A stretch of DNA of 64,000 nt from the NCBI RefSeq assembly GCF_016802725.1, contig NC_052679.1:806001-870000 (forward strand). Reading direction: 5' to 3'. The first letter of the stretch is position 1. Every line of letters begins with the position of its first letter. This document shows positions 34,265 through 46,324 of the stretch, one piece after another. Both the position numbers and the translations under genes were made by a program. The stretch is from Solenopsis invicta (lineage: Eukaryota; Arthropoda; Insecta; Hymenoptera; Formicidae). Below the pieces are notes generated by a model. It saw only the letters and a list, made by a program, of their open reading frames with translations, searched no databases and was not told where the DNA came from.

Positions 34265-35396
34265 GGTTTTTGCGGCTTTCCAAGGTACTTTTCGACAACC
34301 GCATCGCCATGCATCCGCGGAATTCTTGCATCCTGATACCCCGCGATTCGCGATACTTCTGCGCTCAAAGGCACGTACTCTCGCCCGTCGTACTTTGGCC
34401 GCGCATCTCCTCATCCTGTCCGCCCGCATCCTCGTCCTCGGCGACATACGTCGCGCATATCGATGCGCCCGTTTCGCGCGACGAACACGTCACTTATTTA
34501 CATACGCGCGTCGATGCGATACACACTATGTACGCACGATGCTACCGTGCATAGCGTAAAGACTCTCGCCTTTCTTTCCTCTTCCTCTCCTTCCCCCGTC
34601 CATTCGACACGCCGCCGGGTGACGGCGGCCGATGCTCCACGCTCTGATATTTGACGCAGCCAGAATTTTGATGCTCTACTACGGCTGTAGTAGAGCACAG
34701 AGATCCGGACGCTTTAGTATACTACATGTACGTTCGCTTATCTACGGAATTGGCACCGACTTATTCGGAATTCTAACGACAGCGAATGCAACGCGTATGC
34801 GCATACGGATGACGCGAAAGCCATCGTCCATCCATTTCGGTAGAATAGCGAAGGTCGCTTTCTGCTCAATTTTCTGATGTACCGTTGATATCCTATTTTA
34901 TCGCGCATTAGATCCTCAATCCCGGAAGCTTCTCTGATGAGACTCCGTGATTTCTGGAAGTTCCTTATCCTACAAGCGATCAACAAACTTGTCACAGGAC
35001 ATACGAAAGGATGTCGAAAATAAATATAAGGTAATGAACAATTTGTTTCGAATTTTGGGATTATAAATAAAAAGTTACTGACTTATTTATTTTTATACTT
35101 TGTGCATACTTTTGTTAATAATCGACATTGTTTATTGAAAACTTAATGGTTATATTCACACTTGTAAGATACCACTTGGAATGTAGTAACCTTTTTATTG
35201 AAGATAACTCTAAAGTGAGTTGAAATGGTCGTGGTTTAATTTGATCAATTTTATATTCAATAAATATTGAAAGAGTTTATAATTGGAACTGTACATTAAT
35301 AATCGCATTTGACTCTTATTGAATTGTTTGAATATTGCTGTTGTTTAACTACTACGAGCTACTAAATAAATGTATAAGTACACAGTTATGCAGTTT

Positions 35397-35525
35397 CGAA
35401 TATCCGAAATTTTTCAGGTACCCAAACTTTAAAAACTTTCGGGTCCTGACCCGATCCCGAAAAAAAAATCCCAACCCGACCCGAAGCTCGGGTACCCGTA
35501 ATTTCGGATATCCGCACACCCCTAG
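35397..35525. repeat. Inverted-repeat fragment with CCCGACCCGAA motifs
   Basis: CGAATATCCGAAATTTTTCA and GGTACCC at the left are mirrored by GGGTACCCG..ATTTCGGATATCCG at the right, around a centre of GGGTCCTGACCCGATCCCGA. Sequences of this type occur at ends of dispersed eukaryotic DNA elements. The family is not determined. Confidence 0.65.
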
Positions 35526-36431
35526 TGAGAACATTACATGATAGATCAAATATAACTTGACATTTCTAACTATTTTTATCGATAAAATATTTTCCACGAT
35601 ACACAGAGCGTTCTGTAAAACACGCTTAAGCTTTGTGTTCCTTCTTGCATAAGATGCCATGACGAAAGAAGAGTTAGGGATCTCGCGAGAGGTACGTCTC
35701 TTTGCGTGTTTGCTTTGTGCGTGGGCGAATATCCTTGCTCGATAGCAAGATCAGGGATAGTAGTGAACCAGTGGAAACTCGAATTACACCAGTGAGAGAA
35801 CGAGATACTCTCAGGATTTTATTCCGCCAGTCCTACGTCAAGTCGAATTGTGTGCCACATCGTGTATATGAACGTAAGACAGATTTCTTGATAGGAGTTT
35901 AATTACCTCGGTGAACTTTTTATGTTCTCTTCTATTAATAAAATTGATTATAAATTTTCTCCAATCTAATTATTTAACCGGCACGATTAGTTTCAATTAT
36001 TATATAATAAAGCACTTACGAGAGCCTTAGCGCGCGTTTCTGTGATACATAAAATGATATAACGAGTACTTATTACCTAACTCTAAACGACTATAATAAA
36101 CTATAATAGAAAGTTATTCATCACGCGCTAGAAACTGGTTGTAATTTGCGGTGACTGTTACTCTATTTATGGAACTCTCGAATGTAAGAAATTTCATTAG
36201 TTTCGTTGTTGGCGAACTGCTAGTTAAATCATTAATCTTGATGAGACTGATGGTGAAAGCAAGTGAGAAATTTTCATGGGAGAGTAACATGTCGGCACAC
36301 CTACTCCGGATACCAAGTTTCTTGATGGATACCGGGATCAAGAACGGTTGAGCCCAGCGTCGCGGAAACTCGAAGGAAAGCGATTAAAGGCTGAAATACA
36401 TATATACATTGGCTCTATAGGGAATCGAGAG

Positions 36432-36434
<3 letters not shown>

Positions 36435-36466
<32 letters not shown>
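36435..36466. repeat. (GA)n microsatellite
   Basis: A GA dinucleotide run of about 32 bases. Confidence 0.95.
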
Positions 36467-36468
<2 letters not shown>

Positions 36469-37648
36469 TGGGCAAAAGAGCTCCAACCATAAACAGACAA
36501 GGTTGCAGCATATCTCTCTTTCCTCTGTTCATCTCTTTTCTCCTCTCTTTCTCTCTGTTTCGTCGATCTTTTTTAATTCTCTAAACTCTCTTCTAAGATT
36601 ACGTTCCCAACGCACGAGAAAACCGAGTAAATCGAAAATTTTCCGGCGAATCTCGCAATATTCTTCGGTAGGGATAAAGAATTTCGATATAAAATTTGTA
36701 TAAAGAGCTTCTCAGATTGCAACATGAAATATTTATTTAGTCTTTTATTATAGAAAATCATCTTTGTTTTTTTAATATTTCCAATGTAGCGTGAAACATT
36801 CGTAATCTCCTTTTATCCTCAACGCGTCTACATTAGCGTTAAGAGGTTTAGATTTACGCTAATCCGAGATAGGTTTGTAGGAAAAAGAAATTAACTCGAG
36901 ACTAGACTAGGCGAAATTGAGCGTGCGCGAGACAATGCTTCCTCAGCGAGCGCACTCCGGTGGCGTAAACCACTTAGAGCCAGCTTTGCACTCTTGCGGC
37001 GCGATTCCGTGGAGCGCAAGAGCTCCGGGCTGTGTTCCGAGGCTTTGCAGCCGCGGCTGCGGAGTTAAGCGAAAGGAAGAAGCCTCATATATGGCGAGGA
37101 CGTGTTACGGCCGCAACGGGGTTTATAATCCTTAAAGAACACCGGCGATAAAGACACGGCTCGAGGACGTGCCGCCCCTTTCAGGACGCGCGAATCGTGA
37201 ATCCGGTTCCATTCGAAACGCGGCACGACGAAAATGTCAAAATCGAGTTGCCGAGTAATTTCCTCTCCTAATGCGCGCTGGCCACGTTGCCCCGGAAACG
37301 GACGCGGACGTAGACGGCGCCGCAAAAACCGCCGAATCTTGTGTACCCCCGGAACCGAAGCTATAGAGAACAACTCGTCGTAGCGAGTCCGGACCCGACC
37401 CTCGTTGTTGTTCTTCTCTCCGAAAGCGACTGCTGTTCTGTATGCACGATGTATCTCCGCCACTCTTCAAATTGAAAAATAAATTAACGGTTTTTCAGAA
37501 GCAACGTATTTTGCACAGTGTTTGTCTAGATCTTGACAGTGAAGTATGTGGAAAGTAGAGACTTGCGATATAAGAATGTGTTTATTTTAAAAACACAAAA
37601 TTTCTCTTACGTTTTAAAACTCAACTTAAGTTGTCTTTGATTAAAGTA

Positions 37649-37670
37649 GAATGTGTGTGTGTGTGTGTGT
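37649..37670. repeat. (GT)n microsatellite
   Basis: A run of about eleven TG units. Confidence 0.9.
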
Positions 37671-38907
37671 GAAAAGACGAGCTATTAATACTCTGGACAC
37701 ACCCTTTTTTAGGCACAGTCTCTACGATTGGGCATTTGTATTTGAGTTAATTTTCACTACTCTTTTTTAAGTATGAAAAATATTTTTTGTGACTCTTACA
37801 TATTACTTTGACATCTCTATAAAATATTTGTACACTTAATCCGTATAGCTAATTTGTACAGCTAATAATATAAATGAATGAATACTTATATTGCATTTAT
37901 AGTTTTGATTGAGTGTGACATTTGATTTGTGCTTTTGTAACCGAACATCACAAAAAGATCTGCAAAATCAGACTATCCGATCAAAAACCAGATAGTTGGC
38001 AACTATGTCTTAGAGTGTTAAATAAATTCAACCGGAATGCAGATTTAACTGTTATGTTGAAAAAATGTCTAAATAGACACGTCTATATTGAAATAACGTA
38101 GCTTCGTTTATCTACATAACGAAATTTTTTATTCTCTAATTTCTCACGATAAATGAATTCGTCGATATTGATCGCCACAGCAACAGGTTCAATGTCAATA
38201 ACACGTGCCGTTCTCTTCCACGAAGTGTCTATTAATACATGTGGCTGCTGGAAGAACTATTAATAAGGGCGAAATGCGGCTAATGGTCGAAATCGTGGGC
38301 GGCGCTCGACTTAAATAATGGCGTGCCGCCAAAAAAGTAAGCCGAGCTGTCGGGGACGATATGTACAGGGAGACTCGGAATCTCGGTTTGAAGTTTAAGT
38401 GGAAACAAGCCGCCGATTACTTTGGCCCTATGTCAAAACCATCAATCCATATGGCGGTGCTTTTACGCTGTGTTGTTGCAAGAAATTCGCATGATCGCGA
38501 AATTTTCACTTGCTATAATCGCAATTTGTTGTCTGAGAACGCGTCTCCTTACATGAAAAACAGCTCTTTCATAATCAACTTGAACCACATGTAATTTAAT
38601 CATCAATCAGAATTTCGTCACTTATTTTGGGAGTAAGAGGAGATTCCCGCCAATTTAACACCCGCTATTTCGCTACATCACCCGTATCTGAATGATGTGT
38701 TTTCTCAAGGGTTTCATATTTATTTGTGAGTAATAAAAGAAAAAAACCGAAGCTCTTTGGCACAATTTTTACAATTTCGGCATTGCAAACAGTTAAAATA
38801 TTATAATTAAACTGTACTAATGTATACGTATATAATGATAGAAGCTTTCTTTACATTTTTATGCCAGAAACTATTCTATATACAATATAGTTTCTTTATA
38901 ATAAATA

Positions 38908-39071
38908 CCCAGGATACAATTTTTTATATATGTATAACTATATATAATTGTATACAATTATATAGCAAATATGTCCATATATATATTAAAATATATATAA
39001 TATACGTATTTTATCATAATTCTATAATTATGTATATTCTATATATAATTATACATAAAAATTTTTTCCCG
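38908..39071. mobile_element. Palindromic MITE, long copy
   Basis: CCCAGGATACAATTTTTTAT at the left mirrors ATAAAAATTTTTTCCCGG at the right. The interior contains AAATATGTCCATATATATAT then TAAAATATAT, shared with 42457-42570 (inverted) and 60565-60670. Confidence 0.7.
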
Positions 39072-40210
39072 GATAAAATGCTTACATGCTGCATTGTAGC
39101 AAACTTTTCTCAATAGCAGAGAAAATTGGCACATAGCTCACAGTGTAAGTTACCTATACGAACTCCATATTAATAAAAGCGTAATAGAAATAGAAAAACA
39201 TATCGCAGATATGCTGTTACAGAAAAGCAAATGTAAATTATTTTAAATGTAGCTTGCTTTACTATAGGGATATTAAATATAAAGCATTTTGTAAGGCTCT
39301 ACACATAATAGAGAAATATTAAACATTAAGAATAGAAATTATAATTTTAGAATCAATTTCCTTAATAAACACTATAAATAAGTAATAAGTTATGTTGTGT
39401 TTCAATAACACATTAATACGTTATATTTTATTAATATTCATTATGCGTCCAATATTTATTAAAGAAATTAATTCTAAAATTTTAGTGCCTATTCTTAATA
39501 TATAATATTCCTCCATTGTGTGCAGGAACTTAAGTTGTAATTGAATGTTCATACACTTTTCACTCGCGCATGAATTAAGCTTGTTTTAAGTATAAGTCAA
39601 CGTACCCTATCCATACTTACATTTAATTTTAATCATTTTTGTAACAAATTACTTATTATTTAAAACGATTTGTCATGTAGTAAGAGAAACTTTTCCTTTA
39701 ACTAATAATAGTATACTTACAATTAGATTTATTTTTTCAAACTGGAAAACATTAATATTAAATTTTGAAACTTTCTGTTTACTCGCCTCTTTTTAAATCA
39801 GATTTTTCCTTATCTTTGTTGTAATACTTGTTTGATTTAAATAAAACTTTAAGGAAAGTATTTATATTAAATTATAAAAGAGATAATTTTGCGTTAATTT
39901 TTGCATTGTTTCCTTTGTCATAAATACATAAATACGTGACACAATGAGTGAGTTTTATTTAACTGATTAAAAATGATTTTGCTAACAATAAGTAGACTAC
40001 CGACGTTTTAAAAAATGATATAAATGATGAGACATTATAAAAATCAATACACTATATTTAGTAAAAATGAAATTATTCATTTTCTACTTTTCTACGTTCA
40101 TTAAATTCTTTTAATCACAAAAAGATCTATTATTTGAAAATATTTTATTTAGATATTTTTTATATCTGGAATTTTATAGATATTATCAAATATATAATAG
40201 TATAAATAAT

Positions 40211-40547
40211 GTACAAGATGTCCCGAAATTCGCAAATTAAAATACTATATTAATAAAATTCTTAAAAAAACAAATAAAATATTATTTATAAATTTTTATT
40301 TCAAATAGTAATCTTTGGAAATTACAACGGTCAATCAGAGATTTAAACGGTTACATGCGATCACTAATCTATTGTACGCGTAACTCACGACATGCATCTA
40401 TTCAAACACAATTTGCGACTAACCAGCTTTAAACACATCTCAAACATTATTGTTTAAAATAAAAATTTGCAAACAATTATTTTACTTAATATTTTGAGAA
40501 TTTTTTGCTATAATATTTTGATTCGCAAATTTCAAAAATGTATGTAC
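40211..40547. mobile_element. Foldback element, about 337 bp
   Basis: The left arm, with GTACAAGATG, CGAAATTCGCAAATTAAAAT and TTTTTATTTCAAA, is matched by an inverted right arm at 40452-40547 containing AAAATTTGC, TATAATATTTTGATTCGCAA and TATGTAC. Arms are about 95 bp at roughly 75% identity by eye, with no ORF. Confidence 0.7.
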
Positions 40548-42456
40548 CTTCTCTCTTTCATTTCTGTTATATTCGTTCATTTTCTACCTTTTATTTATTT
40601 ACATTTATTTGTTTTTTCTTGTACATGATTTATTTTTCAACCTGACGTTGCATATTTTACAAACAGCTGCGCATTTTTGGGTCTTCCAGAGCTCAATGCC
40701 GAAATCAGCTTGGCAGTCGAAGTGTTAACCAGCGACGAGCCGAAAGCGCTTTCCGACGTGCCCGATGCGTGCGTTTCCGAAACGGATACACGTTAACCCG
40801 ATCGCGTTGTTGTCCCGCGAAACTATGGCGATGAATATTGATGAGCGACCTACAGTGAAATGGTTGGAATCGGCGGGCGTAACGATTGGAAGGTTAATTG
40901 AGAGTAATGCTCGTCTTTTTCCGGTCGGGGAAACAGACCGTTAATCTCCGCGGAAAATTCGCGAGGTGTGAAACGTCGAATTTTCGAGGTTTCCAAGGAT
41001 ATTGCTTGATTGCTTTCCGAACGAGGTGCGAGCAAACCGCTCTTTGCTCGAGTATCCTGCGAATAAAGTGCTTTTTTTCAAAACAAAGAAGGAAGGAACC
41101 GAAGAGGGATAAATTGAAGGCCTTCGCTTAAAGTTTTCTTAAGTAATTTTGGCAATGAAAACGCTCGCGCGCGACCGCGCGCTTAAGTGGTCGTCCAATT
41201 GGAAGAAAAGAAACACGAAATTGAGTACATCGCTAATTGTGAGTTGTCGACACGTTTTTCGACCACTTGTGAGAAAAAGGTTTCTTTCGGTGCTTCTGCA
41301 ATACTTTAATCCTTTGCGAAAGTTATACGTAACGCATTTATATAGTAGCCTATCGCATAATTCCTCAAGCATTTGAATCAATACATGATTGTAATCGACA
41401 AGTTATATTTTTTGAATGCCTCCAAATAATAAAAATTTTTTTATACACAATTAAATAAATCTATTTGTTTGACTCGTTAACAATTGTAGTTACTATTTGG
41501 GCAGTGGGAATCGTGCGGTTGTACATACAGCAAATCAAATTTTATAGTACAAATAATTATGCTGTGACTTTGATTTCCAAAACCAGTTCGATCTCTATTG
41601 AGATTCTTTTCTCTCGTTGATGGACTGAGCACAGGTTTGTTACCTTTGTTGGGCAGTCATTGCCATTAATGATACCATTGTTATTAATGTTGTTGTTAAT
41701 GATTTTTATATCATACACAGAGAACAGGCAACTGGTAAAAACAGAAAAGAAGAAATCATTAACGAGATGACCGCTGAACAAAAGTAATCCTCTCTCGCTC
41801 ATTTGCGAGAAACAGATTGGCTCACAAAGAGAGTTAAGTAGAGAGGTCTTTGCCATTTTGTTCCCACGTATTTTTCAAGCATTTGGTTTTCCGTTTGGAA
41901 TAATCGGCAGATAATAATTGCGGATAATCGACGTGTGCGGACGCACGTGCTAACGATGTTCCCTGTACTGAAACGTGGGCACTCTTGAGCGTCCGATAAT
42001 GCACCTCACGCAAAGTAATGCAATCGAGCTTCCTGTCTCGATATTACGTAAACATGGAATAATTTTATTGAAAGGTATTACACTGCTAATGGCGCCGCTT
42101 CTTCTTCTCACGTCGTCTCTTATTTCAATGCATTCACCTCGATATTTTCTTCCGTCTAGAAAAATATAATCAACACAGAAGGCTACTTTCAGGTCTACTT
42201 TTCGCTACTACTTGTTTCTGTTACACTGCCGAGAAAATGTTTGTCGTCGATAATTTCTTTTTGTTTCCAATTTTGAAGAGCGAACTTATGCTTTTATAAC
42301 AAATAAATACTGTATTAACTTTTTAGAAACCAGAGAAAGATTTTTCTCTGTAAAATGCGCCTCTATAATTAATACTCCAATTTATTAATATTTAATTATA
42401 AGATTTAATTGTTATTTAACAATTTAATCAATTTAATCTAACAGTTTCTAATATTT

Positions 42457-42570
42457 GCAAAAAATTTTTTTATATATAATTATATATAAAATATGCATAA
42501 TTATATATATTTTAATACATATGGACGTATTTGATATATAATTCTATATAATCCTATATAAAAAATGTTT
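42457..42570. mobile_element. Palindromic MITE, inverted copy
   Basis: GCAAAAAATTTTTTTATATA at the left mirrors TATATAAAAAATGTTTTC at the right. The interior TATTTTAATACATATGGACG is the reverse complement of the motif seen in the 38.9 kb copy. It lies within 130 bp of the exon 1 donor site of the GPCR. Confidence 0.65.
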
Positions 42571-42697
42571 TCACAAGTACTGAATTACATAATTACTGTC
42601 TGCAATAACACTCTCGATCTAAATATTCATAAAGATGTAAAATTATAAGTTTTGCAATGTAGAAACAAATAATGATAGACAGACAGACGATACTCAC

Positions 42698-42914
42698 CTC
42701 TCATGTAGATGTAAGCGGTGCCGCGCATGTTTCTTCTCGTGAGGACGACGAGATTCAAGATATTTCCGATGATGCCGAGGCAACAAATGGCCGGCATCAC
42801 GATACCGTAACTGACCCTTCTTAAAGTCGGTGTTCGAGGATCCTCCAGCATATCCAGATCTTGCGGTAGCCGGCAGATATTCCGAATCTCGCTTGTATTG
42901 AGCAGGTCCGTCAT
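42698..42914 (-). CDS. Class A orphan GPCR (FMRFamide/peptide-receptor-like), exon 1 and whole-gene description
   Basis: The spliced product of the five exons is 386 residues with seven hydrophobic helices and should be a plasma-membrane receptor, probably for a neuropeptide, coupling through G proteins. Exon 1 starts at ATG 42914 in a good insect context (CAAAATG), with an in-frame TGA 21 bases upstream. It ends at donor AGAG|GTGAGTA, phase 1. It encodes an N-terminus with the N-glycosylation site NTS (6-8) and TM1 (about 36-58) with the GN motif GIIGNILNLVVL (N51). Clear class A signs are N1.50, ERY, P5.50 and CxxP. Several usual residues are missing: D2.50, the TM3 cysteine, W4.50, W6.48 and NPxxY. 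Overall it resembles the insect orphan receptors labelled FMRFamide-receptor-like or B0563.6-like. That match is from memory of motifs and no ligand can be named. Confidence 0.88.
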
Positions 42915-43160
42915 TTTGCCGCGCTCTCTCGCTCACTTTCTCACTCACTTCAACACCTCTCGCAGCTCGCGATAAATTTTTCCATTCTATCGCGCGCACT
43001 GATCCATGCTCGAACTCGTTCGCTCAGCCGCCATGCGCTCATCTTGCGCTTCGTTCGATCAATAATTAACTTGGCAGAGAGATCGAGTTTTCTCGAGACT
43101 AATTGACGACGTTTCGCGCGATTTAATTTTACGAACGAGATTAACGAGTTAGCAACGACA
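42915..43160 (-). promoter_or_regulatory. Probable 5' UTR and proximal promoter of the GPCR
   Basis: GC-rich, CpG-rich sequence immediately upstream of the start codon with no TATA box at a fixed distance. An in-frame TGA lies at 42935-42933. A 5' UTR is necessary here, but the transcription start cannot be placed; further non-coding 5' exons are possible. Confidence 0.4.
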
Positions 43161-44153
43161 CGCGTAAATTTGGAGACGCTTTTTCGTCAGATCATCGCGA
43201 TTCGACGACACGAGTCGTATGAGCAGGCCTCACATACCGGTCGGAAGCGCGCGCATCCGTCAAAAATACGTCTGTCGTGCAACAGGTGCGACAAAAAGTT
43301 TCATTTTACCACGGGAGCACCGCGTGAAAGTCTGGAAGTCTGTGCAAGTCCGCCGGCCCGAATAAGCGGCTTTACCACTTACGACATCCGCGGTTGCTTA
43401 TTTCACCGACGAATCCGAACGTATTCTTCCTGACAATTTGTACGCCGCCATTGTCGCGCGGCAGCTGCGCCGCTCCACGCTATCCTGAAACCAAACAGGT
43501 CGTCCGTGTGTATTCCACAAATCCGATATATTCCGTCTCGCTGCGAGTATTTATTTCCTCGCAGCTCTATTCTGGGGATTTTTATCGAAGCTGCACACGC
43601 GTAAGGAAAAACGGATCGCGCAATCTGTTCCCGTCATTCAATGATACTACGGTACTCGGGCGGAATAAAGCCCACTTAATTTACTTTATTTTTTAAAAAC
43701 TCATTGTCAGAGAAAAATTCGTAATGCTGGCAATTGGTAAAAGTGACAACTAGACAAGTTTTAAACGTGAAATTAACGTACATAGTTTAATAATCTATTA
43801 TACAGTTATTGTTATTAAAAGCAACGGCAGTGGAGCACTGGTGCAGTACCCAAGTGTTAGGAATAGAAATGAAGAATCTCGATCGAATCGGTTTCTCAGT
43901 CGGTTTAATTTTTCCATCACCCACATTTGCATTATTATTTTTCTATAGTTTATCCAATTTTATTACAAATGGTTATTGCTTCTTAGTTCGTATAACTTAT
44001 TAATGTTTTTATTAGAATTTTGTTACAATACATAGTTGTAATGCTATTTGTTCACAAATTGTAGTTACTAATACGATTTTTCTCTCTGAGCGTATTTAAT
44101 AGTTTTTTAAAAACTAATTAAATAGATTACGATATTTAAACTAAATGTATTTT
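43161..44153. other. Upstream region without recognised genes
   Basis: A CpG-rich block to about 43.68 kb, then AT-rich sequence. ORFs have no recognisable domains. Confidence 0.4.
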
Positions 44154-44627
44154 CAAATTACATAAAAGATAAGCGAAGACGGTTGGAGTAAGTTCCTGGT
44201 GCTGAAATAATATTTCATATGTGATTTTTACAGTTTCCAATTCATTCAAACTGAGTACTTTCAATTTCAAACATAGCTCTTGAAATGAACTAAAACAGTA
44301 TTATCACATAATTAAATTAAAAATCAATTTTTAATGATGCCGATGCTAACTAGCATCTTTAAAATCTGCCTCCATTATCCGAAGAAAGTAAAAAAATTGT
44401 TGTGAAAGTTACTTCAGCCAGGATGAGAATTAAAAATTGATTTTCAATTTGATTATATGATAACACTGTCTAAGTTTATTTCAAGAGCTGTGTTTAAAAC
44501 TGACAACAAGAGCACCAGCGCGCAGTTTGAATTGCATAAATTTACTGTTTGTAAAAATTATATATAAAATATTATTTCAACATCAAAATCTTGCCATAAC
44601 TGTCTTGGCCCATCTTCTATGTAATTT
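44154..44627. mobile_element. Large foldback element with arms of about 180-200 bp
   Basis: The left arm 44154-44335 and right arm 44428-44627 are inverted copies. Matching blocks include AAATTACATARAAGAT, GACRGTT, TGAAATAATATTTYATAT, AGCTCTTGAAATRAACT and AAATCAATTTTTAA, about 75-85% by eye. A unique centre of about 90 bp separates them. It has no ORF; a MITE or foldback transposon. Confidence 0.82.
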
Positions 44628-46280
44628 GTTGTATTTTATTTTATTTTTTAGACATTCCATTTTCGATACTGTATTAAATACAATGTTTTAAAAATAAAGT
44701 AAATTAATATAAATGGGTCTTATTTCAGATAAGCCTTAATCAAGATACAGTATTGTGGATTAAATAGATTTGACGCATCTAATACATAAAAATTCGTCTG
44801 AGAAGCTTGTCTACCTCATCACGTACCCCTCGCGGATTCCACGTTTCCGAATCGGGGGATCGTGAGGAACCGCGAGAATGCGGAATATGATTGGGAAGTA
44901 AAATCGAGCACCATCTCGTCGCGAAAGGAATGAATCGGGCTTCGCACGAGCGGTGATTCTTCATTGCCCTGCGGAAGAGCGACCGAGGAATCCGGAGAGT
45001 GGAGCCGTCTCGTCTCGTCTCTCGTCGCAGGAAGGAAATCGTTACCGGCACAGCGTAACGTGAAGATTTAGATTCAGAAGGAGTCGACCCTTTCTCGCTT
45101 CCGGATTTCGAGAGTTTGCGGCTGAAGAAGCGCGGCTGAATTTCAGATCCCGAACGAAAATGGATGGCGCTCCGGTCCCTTCCTCCCCCAGCCCCCAACG
45201 GCGACAGCCGTTCTCGTAGACGGCATGCACCGGAATTACCCCGTAGTCGGTTTATATTCAAGACGCTCGCCTTTCCGCGTCGCCGCGAATTCCCTCCGTG
45301 GCGAGATATTTTCCTCCCTGCGGAAGAGGCGGCGAAGGAGGAACACTGTCGCGCCTGTCGTCCGCAAAACGAATATAATCTCCGCGTCTCTCGTCTCCGC
45401 GCGAACTAGAGACTACAGATGGAAAACTGCTTTATGCAATCCGTGCGTTTCTCTAATACATCTCTCTCTTTGTATATGTATATATATATTTGTCGGTCCG
45501 CCGTCGGAACGAAATACCAAAGTGCACTTTACACGTCCGCCTTGCATTTTTGCAAAGTTTGCGATCAAGACTGAAGTTCGGGGATCGCGTTTCGCTTCGA
45601 TGACGCAGTCCCTGGCACGATTCCCGGGAACTTCGACCCACAAAAAGTATTCCCCAAGTTTTCGGGCGACGCAAGTTGTGCGCGAGGGAACCACGAATCG
45701 ATTTTCTGCGCCAGGAAACAAAATATTCGCTTCAATTTCTTATGGTGCTGACTCGCGTGCAGCCTTTTTCTACCGTATCGTCGCGTCGGTCTTCCTTGTC
45801 TCCTTCACTTAAATATTTCGTATACCGAGGTATTCGGAGCATTGCAAAACGCGTCAGGACGATGTTGCTATTAAACTAAGAGTGGGTGCAATTATGTGCC
45901 GGTATCCTTGTCGTTGGCAATAGACACTCGTGTCGGAGAAGAAATGTTTTCTTTTCTAAGTGCCGAGGCGAGGGAGATGACTGTCCGTAGCCTGTTCCCT
46001 GTTTCCTTATAGTAAACCATTGCCGTCTTCTAGAGCCCTCAAGAATCGTAAACGAAACTGTAAGGGAGTTGATTTCATCGTATCGTAGATTAGTTCTGTC
46101 GAGGATCAGAAATTTCGGCTCGCGCAAAGCAATTGGGATTATCGGTGATTTAACAACATCCTCTAGTATTCCGAAACTGAATTACGAGCAAGCATCTTTA
46201 CAGTTATTATTATACTTAATAAATTGGAGTTTATGAAAAAATCTGTTGTTCATTATGTCATATTTCTACTGTCTCCAGAA

Positions 46281-46324
46281 TCGTATTTTAAATGCATCTA
46301 TTTTCGTATTTTAAATGCATCTTT
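46281..46324. repeat. Tandem duplication of about 22 bp
   Basis: TCGTATTTTAAATGCATCT occurs twice in direct succession. Confidence 0.9.

Larger units (their letters stand above)
10807..42697 (-). other. GPCR intron 1 (31.9 kb) with nested P450 relics
   Basis: It runs from the donor AGAG|GTGAGTA at 42698/42697 to the acceptor TTGCAG|GTTATT at 10807/10806, and the split codon joins correctly. It hosts the plus-strand P450 relics at 24.3-32.1 kb, two mariner relics, a tRNA-like pseudogene and several MITEs. GC- and CpG-rich islands (about 14.5-14.9, 17.2-17.5, 19.1-20.2, 33.0-33.7, 34.2-34.9, 36.9-37.5 and 40.6-41.1 kb) may include enhancers or alternative first exons, but nothing specific can be called. 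Confidence 0.8.

Noticed and set aside
40693..40797. Possible terminal exon reading LPELNAEISLAVEVLTSDEP after a CCAG acceptor
   Set aside because: Only about 35 codons, weak acceptor, and no partner exon found.
45225..45812. 195-codon plus-strand ORF overlapping minus-strand ORFs
   Set aside because: Open frames on both strands in a CpG island, Arg-rich and without domains or splice context.
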